A stretch of DNA of 64,000 nucleotides from Anseranas semipalmata (taxonomy: Eukaryota; Chordata; Aves; Anseriformes; Anseranatidae), in contig VXAA01004024.1 of assembly GCA_013399115.1 (NCBI GenBank), positions 175,710 to 239,709 of the forward strand, given 5' to 3'. The notes beneath the pieces are model-generated. The model had not been told where the DNA came from. It searched no databases and saw only the letters and a program-made list of their open reading frames with translations. The translations under genes were made by a program, and so were the position numbers. Positions 12,660 to 26,026 of this stretch are shown one piece after another. Within the stretch, counting starts at the first letter, position 1. Every line of letters begins with the position of its first letter.

Positions 12660-15110
12660 TATCATAATTTTGATCCAAGTATGTTGTACCTGCTCTACTG
12701 TTTCGGGCAATTTGTAGTAACACGCTTAGAAAAGGGAGGAGGTGGGAAAACATCTTCCATTGGAGTATATTCTTCTTAGTTGTTGCCCAACTCACATTTT
12801 AGCCTTTACATCATGAACATGCCACACAAATTCAGTGTCCATTTGCCCAAGCTACAGGAATTATTCAGCTAAGAAACAAAGGCAGAAAACAGAGGTTGTT
12901 GAAAGAGTTCTTCAAAATAGAAGGAAGAAATCCTGCTGCACTGCAATCTTATGTGTGAACAATGTGCATGTCCTTCACTTTGGCTCTCTCAAACTCGCAA
13001 CTCACTAGCTCTTTGCCAAACCAAGAAGTATGTTTGTGCATAACTGAGGTCATTGCTTTTGTTTCAGGGGTATGTTTACCACTCTTAGCAATAGAGCAGT
13101 TGAAAATGAAAAGGCACAATAAGGAGTGTGCTCAGGGGAAAAAAAAAGATGAGAAAAGGTCCTTTCGGTGTTGTTGCTTTCATCTGTAAAAATGCTTGAT
13201 GTCAGACTATACTACGAAGAAGGCAAGTAGAAAACACAGTTTTACAGAGAGAATGTCTTAGGACCAGAGGAGATCCTGGCTTAAATGGGACCAAGTCAAC
13301 AACTTGATGCCAAGTAAGTCATTACAAATTCTTTAGTTTGGTGCCTAATTCTGAAGCCTCAGGGACTTGCAAGCTTTTTTGAAAAGTGAAATCATTGGGG
13401 TTTTACTTGAAGTCAGGAATTTTAAAATCAGGAATTTAAATGAACATAATTTGAGAGCTGAGCCTTTAAAATAGTCATTAAATACCATGAAACCAGGACA
13501 TGTTAATAGCAACATCTCTATGAAAAAAGTATGTGTATCTTGTGTATGGAAAGGAATTTTATCACAAACAGCTGATAATTCCTCCCTATTGGCATTCTTA
13601 TGCCAGGTATCAGCATACTTAATGTCTCCATCAACTAATCACACCACTGCTTTTCTAACACCACTGCAACATGAATCTTTTACTACAGAACAGGCACATC
13701 CTAGATGTTCTCTTGACATTTTAAAAATCTGAGATAAAAAGCAATAAATCAGAGTTATGTTTATTATCCACAAGACAGCACTGAGCAAATCAATTCCATT
13801 ACTGTATTTTATTAACATACCTGCTATTGGAGGATTAAAAAAGGGAAAGTGTAGCTAAGTCAACTAAATGGGCATGAAATTCTAGGACTGGGAGAGAGTT
13901 GCTTTTTATTAACCTCAATGCCATTTGAAAAAAATTAATGGTGTTAATCATTTTCAATATGTTTCTTTTATGTTGTACCTTAAAAAGACAGAGTTTGGCT
14001 TTATTCTCTGCTGGTGCATGCTATCTTTTATACCATTGCAAAATGCTTCCCACCTGCATGGTTGAACTGTATTCAAACTTTATACTGGGAAAAAAAATTA
14101 CAGAGATGCAATACAATAATGGTGATCTTGGACCCAAAATATCAGGCAAATTATTTTTAATTGCAATATTTTTCTGTTAGTTCACTGAAAGGAAAATTTA
14201 GTATAGTCAGTAACATGTGAGCACAGAACATATGCACATACGCAGTTTCTATGAGGTAATGTACGTACAAAAGGGGAATCAAGCTTGCCCACCATTCCTG
14301 TCAATGTTATTTTAAATAAAATCAGTCAGCAAGTTTCAGAGCACCAAAGCAATTTAGTACACACAGCAACAATGAAGACCTTAATGAAACATCTTTAACT
14401 AAAGTGAAAACAGTTATTTTCTATTTACTTTATTAAAAAAAGTGCAACAAAATGTTTATTTTCATTGGGCATCTATTTCTACATCTTTACATTTAATTAT
14501 TTTAGTTTGCAGTTATTAATTTATTCACAAAAGTACAAGTCTGCCCTCTAGTGCCTAAAATATGCAAATTGAATGATATTTAAAGCACTATCCTTTTTTC
14601 TTTTGAGTGTTAAAATATTTGAATCTGGATGTTTCCTGTGCCTAGGATAAGGCGGGACAGACAAAAGCATGCAGGAAGGTTTTACTTGCACCATAGAGCT
14701 AAGTTGACCAGGGGAGTCCAATAAATTTGCCCTTATCTGATTAAACCAGTCTGCCTTGGTTTTCTCGGGCACCATGAAAGCCTGACGGTTTGTTAGAGGA
14801 AGGCAACAAACAAAAAACCTTTAGAAGGAAGGTCTTGAGCTATACTGACTGCTGAAGGAAGACACGCACGCTATTCTGGATAAGAAACAGTCTGCAAGTG
14901 AGGCAAAAATTAAAAACAAAACAAAAAACTGCAAGTGGGATTTGCTCTTTTCGATGATCCGAAAGGAAAGATGCAAATTCAAACACCAAAAAAGGAGATC
15001 AGAGGAACTATTTTCAAAGGGACTATATGCTTGATTTCAGGTTGAATCAAGAGGGGAAAAGGAAATTACCACTCCACAGATTAGAACCACGTATTACAGA
15101 AGCAAACATT
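12660..15110. other. No gene seen; very AT-rich, possible conserved non-coding stretch
   Basis: AT-rich throughout. A plus acceptor-like site near 13068 (tttgtttcag) has no partner donor. Between about 14380 and 14640 the sequence is dense in homeodomain-like TAAT/ATTA cores, with an octamer ATGCAAAT near 14572 and a CTCF-like TGCCCTCTAGTGC at 14542-14554. That is suggestive of regulatory DNA only. Confidence 0.45.
14542..14554 (-). promoter_or_regulatory. CTCF-like motif
   Basis: The plus-strand sequence tgccctctagtgc matches the reverse complement of the CTCF core (TGCCMYCTRSTGG) at all but the last base. Motif evidence only. Confidence 0.3.
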
Positions 15111-15120
15111 TGCTATCTCT

Positions 15121-15495
15121 ATGTTACAGGTAAAGGCCACGAACGTTAAAGCACCATTGGATGCATCCCTTCTTCAGGTGTCCAGTGGGAGATTACTGAG
15201 GACACAGCTCCTGAGCCCTGATCCTCTTCAAGACCCTCCCTCTGCGAGGAAGGACGCTTGGAAGGCTGCAGAGCTCCCCGAGAACAAAATCAGGAACAAC
15301 CCTACCTATGCTGTTAGATCAGACAACTTCATAGCTAGCTGTGTGGCATTTGGGGAAGCAGGCTCTCATACCTCCAGATCATATCCTCTGTTCAACTCGG
15401 GCACACAACTATGGAAACCTAGATGGCATGATCACCCCTTCAGCATGTCGCAAACTCTTGAAATCTGGTGGCTTCTGCTTTCCTTCCCTGCGTAA
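15121..15495 (+). other. Unidentified 124-codon ATG open frame
   Basis: A true ATG frame of 124 codons with balanced base composition in an AT-rich neighbourhood. The sequence just before codon 4 (ctctatgttacag) also resembles a splice acceptor, so this could be the start of a terminal exon. No signal peptide, membrane segment or known motif is visible; it is rich in S, L, P and ends in a tryptophan/leucine-rich tail. No close AATAAA follows the stop. Chance is the leading alternative. Confidence 0.2.
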
Positions 15496-15499
15496 TTTG

Positions 15500-18400
15500 A
15501 ATGCGTGGGAGCTGAAATCCACATAGTTGAAAAACCATCCTTCTTAAACTTCATTAAACAGGAACATATCAATAAGCGACAATTACTCCTGGATGTCTGG
15601 TTGGTTGGTTTTTGTTTTTAAAGGGTTGGGATTGGTCCTGTGCTCAACACGAAGGTTCAGCTGCCCACTCCAGCACAACGACATTCAGAGTCTAGGATGA
15701 AGCCGTAACAGCCCTTACAAGCCATGTTCTTTATTGCATCCTGACCCATTTGTAATGAATTACCAAGGCAGCTGGAACTCCCCTCCTCATCTGCTGGGGA
15801 GGAGGGAGGACCAGTGCGCACCAAAGGATGACACGGAAGCTCTTGGACTCCTGCTTAGGAAAGTGCTGGGCACGAAGCAAGCTTCCTGGCCCGAGTCTGG
15901 TGGAGGCAGATATTTGGGGAACAACACTAGGAAGGGCTCAGATTTCACTTCTATAACTTCAGCACCAGGGGGAGAAATTTTCAAGCCTCCTATTTAGTAT
16001 TCGCTATATAAATATGTATACAAAATTATTTATTATGTTATTTACATTATAAATATACACACATATAAATAACGAGAACAAACAAGAGACTGCAAAAGAA
16101 GGAAATTTAAGGTTTCTGCTAAATTTGTTGCACTGCTACCTTGTACTCTACAAAATCTGTTTGTTTTGTTTTGTTTTTTAAAGCTGTCCAGTCCTCCTAC
16201 ATGCAACAGCAACCTACATGTTATAAAAATCAATACACCGATGTCTCATTAATTCTGCCAACAGTAGTGAGCAGGGACATTTCAACTCCAGCACAGACAC
16301 ACACTCGCACCCCTTTATTATTCTGAACAATACTCATTTCAAAATCTCATCTGGATTTCTTTAACTGCATACATTTGAGCTGGGTTGTCCCAAATTAAAA
16401 CTTTGCACTGCCAAACTACTCTTTTGCTGTACAAAATGGAGGAAGTAGGAATGCATGAAATTGCATTAGGAGTAAATACGCTTTCCCTAGATATGCCCTC
16501 CTGAAAGTAGCTATGGAAAAGTGGCATTTTCTGACTCGGCAGACAAAGGGAGAACCGACGGGGAGAGATGTATTAGTTCTGAGTCCTATTGCTACTGGCG
16601 AGCTGACAGAAGTACACACGGACAAACAGACTGCAGCCCCAGCTCTGCGTCACCAAACCTACCAGCCAGGTTTTGTCTGCAGGACCAGTTTCTGTGCATG
16701 TGACCCATTTCCCTCCCTCCCACCCCCAACGTATCAGGCTAGCAGTGGCAGAGTCAGGCCTGAGACTCGCTTTCATCGAATGCGGTAAAACCCCAAGAAG
16801 AACCCAATTAACTTCGACATCCCAAGCTGAGTTTACCAGGAGGACAAACAAAGAAAATTCCTATCATTCCTCGAGCTCTTGCACTCAGCCTATTCATCAC
16901 AGAAACCCTATAACTAACCTACAGCCCCAAAAGCCTCTTTAATATGATAAAGCCAAATTTAACGCAATTCCTTAGCCGCCTGTTTCATCTCTTCCTGGCA
17001 TTCTTCCCAAGTCAGTCTACAAGCCAGAGACCCTCAAGACAAATTTCTAGTTTTGCAGAGGCGTTTTGCTAGAATGGACAGACTGACAGGTGTGCAGAAC
17101 TGCTGCAGAATTCCTACGTCTGTAATAATTACCAAGCCATTTAATAAGCCAAAATAACCGCAACTGTAGATGACTAGTGTTTGGGAGGACAATTCATCTT
17201 CAGAGGCTCATTTGTGCTAAGTTCAACTCACCACGATCCTTATCCCTATTCAGTTCTCTTTTAATGCCCAAAATAAAATGGAAAAGCATGACTATGCCCT
17301 CATAACAGAAAAAGAAATAAAATTAATGATAAAAATCTTCTCCATTGTTTTTTTCTGAAGTCATTTGACAGACTTTAGTATTAAAAAATTAGAGCTCTTT
17401 TTACAAAAGAGAACATAAAAAAGACTTTCTTCTTAGTCTTACAGAACACTACTAAATACTGAATGATGATGCATGAGGAAAAGAGGAAGTATCAAAAAAA
17501 TTAGTAAAATTGCCCTCGTTCAACAAAATCTTGAAGGAAAAAGAACTTAGTGCAGCAAAATACTCCTTGATACTGAAATACTTTTCCTATATTGAAGCTA
17601 TCAGTTTCAAAAATCAACTAGAGTGGCTGCTTCTAATTCTACCCCTTGTGATCAACCAAATTATAAAAGATAGTCTAAATAATGGGCCCAGATAGTAAAT
17701 ATATATATAAACACACACACACCTGCAATTTAACATTATGAAATCATTTTGCCCTGACATGCTGTTCCAGTATCAGTCAACAGCTTTCTAGTCTCTTATT
17801 TCCTATTTCCATTTGTATAAAAATAAATAGTACCTTAGAAATTTTGCCCTATCAGTTACCTCCCAGTTTTATTGGATAGCCTTCCCACAACAACCATTAA
17901 TGACAAAAAAAAGAAAAAAAAGAAAGAAAAACTCGAGTGCTAGGCACTCTGAGAATCTGGAAAAGCACAGAAACAAGAGACAGAAATTGCAGGAATAATA
18001 TTCTTCCAAGGTACTTCAGACAAGACTTGTTTTTCTCGAGTTATACATTTACCCACGTTGTTGTATATATTTAAAAGACAGCGTGCATACCCTACATCAG
18101 CTTTTCTTTTAAAATCAGTAGCTATACACATCAAGAGCAGCAGGATAAAGCCATGTACAGAAAAGTTACAATCAAGGTAAATGGCAGGAAAACAAAGTGA
18201 TCCTTTTCCAAACATATGCCAGTATATCAACTCTGACAGAGACAATGGTCTCTACTAAAGAATAACACCCGCATTAGATTTCTGATCCAAACTAATTTCA
18301 AGGAGAGTAGGGAATCTCACAGTGAGACTGCCTTCTTTGCAATCCCTCTCCGGTCAGATTTAGTCTCAAAATGGGAGGCACTGCATTTTAATTAAGGAAA

Positions 18401-18685
18401 TAAAGATATTCCAGGTATGACCACAGGCCCACAAAGATGTATTTTAAAAGACTTACAATATTTTTATAACAAAGCTGTTTTTTTTTCCCCCCAAGGTTAA
18501 AAAAATCCTAGTTGTTTTTCCTGTTCCATCTCAACAATGCAGAATTGAAACTACATCATGGTGCCAAGTTTTACACAAAGATTACAGGAACTGGCTATAA
18601 ATGTATTGATTTGCTATGCTCTGTGATCTCCGATAATTTTCATCCAACTAACCTTCAATTACATTGTCAACCCCTTCCTTCCTCT
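15500..18685. other. No gene seen; AT-rich with a TA/CA microsatellite
   Basis: Short frames only. There is a purine run at 17904-17931 and a (TA)n(CA)n tract at 17698-17722. The 16500-16950 part has better base balance and overlapping frames on both strands, but no splice pair or recognisable peptide. Confidence 0.5.
17698..17722. repeat. (TA)n(CA)n compound microsatellite
   Basis: Alternating TA dinucleotides pass directly into CA dinucleotides, about 25 bases in all. Confidence 0.85.
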
Positions 18686-18689
18686 TCAG

Positions 18690-18713
18690 GTCAATGGAAA
18701 CTGTGCAGAAGAG
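18690..18713 (+). other. Candidate 24-nt microexon
   Basis: A long pyrimidine tract (ccccttccttcctcttcag) abuts 24 nt followed by a donor of type agag|gtaaca. The 24 nt are divisible by three and open in one frame (VNGNCAEE), so inclusion would keep the frame. Microexons of this kind are typical of vertebrate neural genes. No neighbouring exon has been recognised, and the donor is only moderate. Confidence 0.25.
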
Positions 18714-18719
18714 GTAACA

Positions 18720-21500
18720 AGAGCTCAATCTTCAAGGCAGCCCCCACATAAACTTGGGTACAACAAAAAGCAGGTGTGCTGGGACTGAAGCATCATCTCA
18801 CTGTGAACGAAGAGAAACTGCTTGCAAGAAGCCAGGCACTTAGCATCTTACGGATTTCCCAAAAGTTTTTCAACTTGTATCCATGAAAATGGATCTTTTT
18901 GGGTGCTCGTCAGTGATGGTGCCCATCCCTTTGTGGAACAATCTGTATGGAGAAAACTTTCCTTCCCAGCAGTCCTCAAGAAGGTATACTCCTTCAGTAG
19001 GTACCACCCTACGGTACTCCTCAAATTCTGGATTGTAATTAGGGAAGTTTGTTACTTTTAGTGCTGCTGGTCATAATGAGCTTTTCCCAGAAAAATCAGA
19101 AGGCCATACAAGACCGGACACAGCACTGGAGGTGCTGAGAGATGTTCTCTATTCCATCATCTAGCTGGCACACCAGGACCTCCATCCCATTCCAGCTTTT
19201 TTGGAAAACACGGATAACAAAACTGGTGAAATTCTTTGCGAAGAGTCCCAGTAATGAAGCACTAGGTGTCAGCTAGGGATTATTATTATTCTCCATTGCC
19301 AAATCATATTTTTGTTTGTGTACTATACAAGAGAAAGTGGCTTTAAATTCACTGCAGGAGTGGCCTTTTATGATGTAAATAAAGTAAAATGATGATTAGT
19401 CCTTCAGAAGTAGTTCCACCACAACAGCCAGTTACAAATCACTTGAAAAACAATTCAAACTCGCAAAGGATGAAAAAAAAAAAAAAATCTTTTTTTTTTT
19501 TTTTTAAATGCTGATGTCTTGGATTCTAAATTGCTTTGTACAATCAGTCAGAGATGCAAGTAGTTACGTATTCTGCAATCACAGAAAACATCTATTCTTT
19601 CCCCCCTCCTCGTAAAAGGCATTTACAGACACCAGAGCTGTTTCTTAAACAACACTGTTAACCAAACAGAAGGCTGACAGAGATCCGAAGCAACCCGAGT
19701 GGGCTCGAGACAACGTTTTTGTTCTCCATGCATACCACACACAGATCAACTCAGCTGCTATCACCCATCAGTTCTGCACCTCTTCCTTACCGTGTCTTCC
19801 AACACCGCGAGCATCCCCAGTGTATTAAAGAAAGCTACCCAGGATAATCATGACTGCCTTGGGAGACTGATGCAGTGGCTGGTCCTGACAACACTACGTA
19901 ATTATTGCATTTTTAGTAAGCGTCAGAAATGCTACTTTTTTGAACTCTGCGGAGCAGTACTTTTATCTCAAGGTTACCTGTTCAGTAAAGACTTCAACAC
20001 TGACACAGAGTTAAGCTACTTGGGACGTGGCTCTGTTGCCTAAACCAGAGCTCAGTGCCACCCCCAGTGCCACCCGAGGAGCTCCAGAGGCAGATGTGCC
20101 GGTGGGCCCCCAGAAGACACCCACCCTTCTGGAGCAGTAGCTGGAGGCCGGCCAGACCACGCTGATGGCCAATCCATAGGGTGGAGTAAATTTTCCTGCC
20201 CCCAGGCTTTGCAGCGGTGTATTCACACCCCGCCTCCCAGTTCTGCGGTCACCAACTTGTGAGCATTTACATTTGGGCTCCATTTCAAGTACACAAGTAA
20301 TCCCTGAGGTCAACAGAAGGGAGGTTTGGTGGAAGAGTTATGCCTAAATGTAAATATCCTCAAGATCAAGATTTAAGAGCCGTGGCCTTCAAGCCCTCAC
20401 TCATCACGGCGCTGCTGTCGACCTTGTGAAATGTTGGCGAGATCGACTACGTGCAGAAGTGCTAGCCACATGAGCTGAAATTTGTTTGCAGAATAGGACT
20501 TTCAGCTGAAGGCACAAACCGATAATTATTATTATAATAAAAAGGATAAAGACCATGGGATGAGGAACAGATTCATTTATAGTCTTGAAAAAATATCAGG
20601 AAAGCCAATTCTTTGTTCTGCCACTGCCTCTTATTTGAGGGCAGGAAAAAATGGCTATAAAACCTCTGATTTCACAGAGGCTACCCCAGAAGAGAAGGAG
20701 AGTCATAGGGGAGCACAGCGCACTCGACATTTTTGCACCTTGGTGCGTAGCCAAGACACACGCGGAAGCCAAAATAGAGTATGCTAGGGACGAGCTCCCA
20801 AACAGCTCCAAACTGCATCACAAGAGACTACCTTTGCTCTGTGCATTGCTCCTGGGCCGAGCAGAGGCAATAATTTATTGTACAGCTGGACAAATTGTTA
20901 CCCCTTAAAGTGCTAATCGGTTAATTTTTCTTTAGAGGTACATATACGAAACTTTCACAAACGCAGATAGGCCTGTGGGCTTATGCCAGGCATTGCCATG
21001 AAGGTTATTTGAAGATTTTATACTAAAGAACTGTATTTCTGTCCTCAGAAGACGCAGCAATATCCAAATCCTTTTCCCAACAGCACATTTTACAGTTACA
21101 GTGTGTTCTGAGGACATCACATGTCAATGCACTTGTATCGCCTCATAATTAACTCTAATTACTATATGATCGTTTCCAGACTTAAGCACAGTTAACCATT
21201 AACCTGTGTTTGGAGACCGTATTTGCTGAACAGCAGGGCATGTTCCTTCATTCCCCAAAGCTATGTCATCGCTCAGTTATAGACCTTATCAGAGTGGTCA
21301 ACTAAAACAGTTTTTGTGGGGGTGGGAGGGAAAGGCCACAGATACCCAGTTACTACTTAAACCTTTTTGTTTTTTAAAATCAAAAATGCCAGTTTTCCAT
21401 AACAGCTTGTCAAGGAATAAAAGAAATGAACATGGGTACTGCTAGTTTTCATGCTTTCTGAGTAAAACACCCAAATATCCAGTTCCAGTCCTTATGCATA
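18720..21500. other. No gene seen; possible very old CR1 debris near 19.1 kb
   Basis: At about 19107-19175 the wording 'ccggacacagcactggaggtg' and 'ctagctggcacaccaggac' faintly recalls antisense CR1, too weak to call. An A15/T16 foldback is at 19473-19505. A GC-rich stretch at 20040-20240 shows no repeat I can name. The frames at 19699-20043 and 20011-20313 have no family features. A minus donor (acacg|gtaagg) near 19788 lacks a good acceptor. Confidence 0.45.
19473..19505. repeat. A15-T16 foldback
   Basis: Fifteen As, two bases, then sixteen Ts: a near-perfect A:T inverted repeat able to form a hairpin, and a likely slippage site. Confidence 0.9.
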
Positions 21501-24500
21501 TACAAGGCTAAGAAAAAGTGGAATCGAGACCATTCAAACTCCCAGTTAGATTTCCTTACTGTGCCTGATCTATATATGCACATCTGTGAGGGGAAAAAAA
21601 AGAAGAAAAGACATACTTTGAGTCTCCAACATAGTATAACTGTAATTTAATTGTTTCTTCCGTAACAACGAATACACTTAACTCTTTCATTGACAGATCT
21701 GTAAAGCATTTGGAGTAAGATTCAGCCTCTGTGAAAAAATACAATAATATAAGAATACCATATTCAGTATCTATTAACCATTCTAGCAATAAGGATAATC
21801 AACAGAATGCCAAGGATGACTGAATTGTTGTACACAGAAGAATATTGTGCATCTTGATTTTTTTTTAAATGAATAACACTTAATAGGTTTGTGCAATCAC
21901 ATCTGTGGGACTTGTCCTGCATTATATTAGAAATTGATGCGTTACAGATCTCCGCCAACTTTAAAGAAAGTGCTTGATACACAAATATACCGTGAGATAA
22001 ACTGATCTGTCAATCACACACGTAATGGCCATTAAATTCAAGTAAGTATCAAGTACCGTATCTGAAGTTTGCTCTGCTGCTCCTTTTCACTTGTGAGGGG
22101 ATAAAACAGAAAGGATTCAGACATTCAAAATACATGTCACCCAGTAGCCACCAGTACTCCAGTTCCACACAGGAGCCTACCCTGGGCTGCAAGAGCCCTG
22201 CTGCAAACCGCTTGTCCCTCTGGAAACTAAACCTGCAACTTCCAGCAACCGAGCTTGAGAAAGACCGCTGGCTGCTGGCTTGGCCAGCGCGAGGAGCTCC
22301 TCCGAGGCCTCCAGCGCTACCTGATGTGGAGCTTCTGCTGCAGTCCCAGCCAGGGAACCAAGCTCAGCCATCCTCCTCTCGCTGCACGTGCCAACAGCGA
22401 GTACAATCACAATTCTGTGATTCTGTGATTTCCTTTTTAAATGTTCAAGTTGCAGTGGCACAACGCGTCAGACTGCTCAGTGGCAAACTACCTGGAAATG
22501 CTACGTTGCGATGGAGCCAGGCTGAGATTATGAATGACTTCAAGGCATTTCTCAGTAAACCGGTCAAATTAGCACCACTGCCATCCTAAAATGAGGTATC
22601 ATTAGTGCTAACAGCAGCTATTTAAACATTCCAGCACTTTTCCAGCAGGTTTCCTGTTCTGAAGGCCAGGAAACATAGAGGAAGACAGAAGGAGTTTGGT
22701 CACCCTGGTTGGGAGGACTTCTGATGCAGCCTCGGGTGGTCTAGGCAGTCGCTACACAATGTGCTGGAACGGGCTTTTACGCCAAATCCAATTCTCAGCA
22801 GTACAAAAAGCATTCATCCTAAAGCAGCTTTGGGAGGATGAGGAAATCTAATCCTAGAGGGAACCCCCATGCCCGTGTACAATAGAAATCCCACCCACAC
22901 CAAAACAATTTTCTGGATGCGCATCAAAGAGCATACACACTTCAGAACGAATGCTAAAATTACTCGACTCAGACCTGTGTCAATATTGGCACTGGGAAAC
23001 AAAACCTGGCTTCCAAAACTGACGCTGGGAAAGACTCCAGTTGTCAGAAACTTCATGAAAGCTCTAATGTAACGTTACCTGCACTTAGCTGATCATAATA
23101 TAGGTACAGACCTTGATAAAATACAAGGTTAAGGCATGAAGATATCCCAGGTTTTTGCAGGACTGATTAAAAGTTTGAAGAGCTTTTCTTTCAAGATGCG
23201 CTCAGTTGACAGTTATCTAACCCAATACGCACACGAGAAAGGCAAACTTCTACTTGGACATTTACAAAAAAACGCCTTCAACTGGATTTCAAGTTTACAA
23301 TAAATCTTACTTCATAATAAGTGTCCATGTTTGCGGGGAAAACTATTGGAAGTGTGTAGGAAATACTTGAAATTTTACTTCTTAATCCTAAATTAAGCCC
23401 CTTCTCTCCCCGTCAGCGCTGCAGACTGACCCGATCCCACCACTTGGCTGAGGACGCTCAACGCAAAACGCGTGGCCGTCGCTGCCGCTCATTCCCGAAA
23501 TGCCAGATGCCCTGGCAGCCGATAACCTGTGCACATCCCAGCACGTCATTCGGGGCCGAGGGGAATTAGAAGAGGGATCTGGCAGAGGCCAGGGGAGATA
23601 CGAATGGCACACGTGTGCACGCATGAATGCCTCTCCCTTTACATAGCTCTAAATAAAATTAAGCCGCTCATGTCATTTCCACTGCCAGATTAGCTCAAGC
23701 ATGTTAAATTCCCAATTCATCTCATTCACCTCACTTTCATCCATACTACATGCCGCCTTCTATTCATATCCACAACAATCACTGACAGCAGCAGAAAAAG
23801 TAGCATAAATCCAACAATAAAACACTCGGGAGGGAGAAGTTAATGGGAACTACAGAATTACCTTTTTTCTTTTTTTTTTTCCTTTTTAAATGTTACTATT
23901 ATGATATTAACGTGCTGCAGCATAATCACTTAACCATTTTATTTCTTTTGCTGCCTATAAGAGATTAAAGCACTGAATTCACCTAAACCACGTAAGTATA
24001 ATTAAACAGATGAGGGAATGGGTGCTTTGGTGGTCAGCTTCTTCCCTAGCTGTGAACCTTTCTCCTTGACCTTTCAATTAAGCCAAGCAAGGAATCTCCT
24101 TAGAACTATGACTTTTAAGTAAAACAGATAAAAATAAGGAAATCTCAAAGCAAATTAAACAGACCATTCAGTGTAACAAATAAAATAATGGAGCAGCAGC
24201 AAAAATGATGGTAGTGATATAAGCAAATACCAAAAACCGTTTTCCATATTTCAATATTTCTCTTCAGTTTTGTCATACTTTAATTACAAATCGTTCACTT
24301 AGTTTTCAATTACGGGCCATGCAGTTTATCCCTTTAGACAAGTATGAAATTGCTATAGCAGGATAGCAAGGCTTTTAAACGAACAGATCCCAAAGTATGG
24401 GGTCTTGGGGCAGAAAAGGAGGCAGGCAGGAAGGGAAGGACGTCTAGGCATACATGCCTAGGTACGTGTACTTAGAGTGTGAGAAGCAGAGGGGATGTTT

Positions 24501-25965
24501 GCCTGTATATAAAAAACTGTATGTATGCACGTATGTACATGTCCTACATGCATATCTAGAAAGTAACTGAAAATGCCATAAAACAGCTGCTTTTATATCA
24601 TGGCATTGTGACACATCCAAAGAACAAACCCCCAGCGCAACAGTGGGTAAGCATAACCCTCAACATAACCACACTGGTTTGTGCAAAGAAAAATCTCTTC
24701 CTGGTTTGCAAAGAGTCAACTTAATCTAGAATTGAATTTCTGGAAGCTAATTCAGGAGGGGTTTGGGGCTTATCACCAGGTCTTAAGTATGTAAGAGAGG
24801 AATGGGAAAACTTCAGCTGAAGAAAACTTCCAAACCTGATAGAAGTGAAAGGGCTGGTATGCCTGACCCTTTCTGAAGGGTAGCTAAACTAATTACACAC
24901 TAAGAATGCATAAAACCAGAACTATCCTTACAATGAACACCGAAGCTCTCACACATTACAAATTTAAAGAACTATATTAAGTCTTCACAGATCAAGAGAT
25001 AGTTTGGAGTTTCATCTCTACGGGATTCTTGGCTGGAAAGAAATATGAAAATATGGAAAAATAACCAGTTGTTCACATTGTTTTATCCTGCACATACTTT
25101 GCAACACAAACTGGTGGTATTTAATGGCAACTAATAACTCATTACTACACCTCAGAAACAAAAGTGGATATCAGAGAAACACATGGAGCAACAGCAGTAC
25201 TACCTCATCATCTAATTACCTTGATAGAGCGACTATATGCTTCGTACAGACATCGGCAAAACACATTTATGGAACTGAAGCATCCCTCAGGCTGTCTCTA
25301 GATGACAGGAAGATTATTTAATCCTGGGCAGTGCAGGGTGAGTGGACCCTCTAGGTATGCAGGGAAATCTGAAGGGTGCTTGTGGAAATTCTGCTGGGGC
25401 CTGAATTTCAATATAGTTTGTTTCGTGGTGGTTTTTTGTTTGCTTTGTTTTTCCTCCCCAGTCTAGCTAGTTTCATCCATCCATCTGGAAGATGCAAAGG
25501 GGAGGCAAACATGGTTCTGTTGTGTAAATCTGCTGTTTTGGATTTTGACCGTTTCGTTTTGGTTTTTTTTTTNTGTATTTTTTCCGTTTTTTTTTTGTTT
25601 TTTTTTTTTTTTTTTTTTTTGAAAGCTTGCAAAGTATGAGTTGTACCAGCACAGCCTGACTCAAAACCAGACATCATTTGCAGTCTAAGTAGTAATATAC
25701 CTTGTAAAATAAACTTCTTCACATTTTTCCTGTCTCAAGAAATCCACCCTGACCTCAGCAAGGTCTGGACCTTTGTTTCGCAAATCCTGCCAAAGCGCCT
25801 AACAACAAACCCTACAAATTAGTGATTTCTAGAGGTAACTACTTCAGCTCAAACTAAAAAATCAAAACAACAACAACAAAAAAAAACACATATTAACACT
25901 TCCTTCGTTTGAGAGATGCATAATCCCTTTATTTTGGTGCATCTCATTCAGCCTAAACCAAGCGC
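21500..25965. other. No gene seen; mixed AT-rich DNA
   Basis: A strong minus acceptor (cttttcttc, T-run, cccctcacag) at about 21580 leads into an ATG and a 40-odd-codon open frame rich in W and F, with no good donor. At 22412-22429 a tandem octamer (attctgtg twice) resembles the CR1 3' tail in plus orientation, but nothing before it is CR1-like. The 22134-22589 and 23388-23624 frames lie in GC-richer patches. From 25376 to 25722 long T-runs around the N at 25573 create meaningless K- or F-rich frames. Confidence 0.5.
25561..25620. repeat. Interrupted poly-T tract with an N
   Basis: Three T-runs separated by a few bases, with one undetermined base at 25573. It could be the antisense poly-A of an old retrocopy, but no retrocopy body is visible beside it, so slippage is the simpler reading. 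Confidence 0.85.
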
Positions 25966-26026
25966 AGCCCCCTCCTCACAGCCCCAGCTCTTCAGCTCCG
26001 CAGGGTTTTTCGGCGGTGCCGCTCAC

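Noticed and set aside
19100..19200. Possible third CR1 fragment
   Set aside because: Only two short phrases recall CR1; too weak without an alignment.
21482..21581. Strong minus acceptor leading into an ATG frame of about 40 codons
   Set aside because: No donor or polyadenylation signal follows, and the peptide is compositionally odd (W/F-rich); kept only as a note in the segment entry.
25376..25722. Phenylalanine-rich and lysine-rich frames on opposite strands
   Set aside because: Created by poly-T runs and an N.
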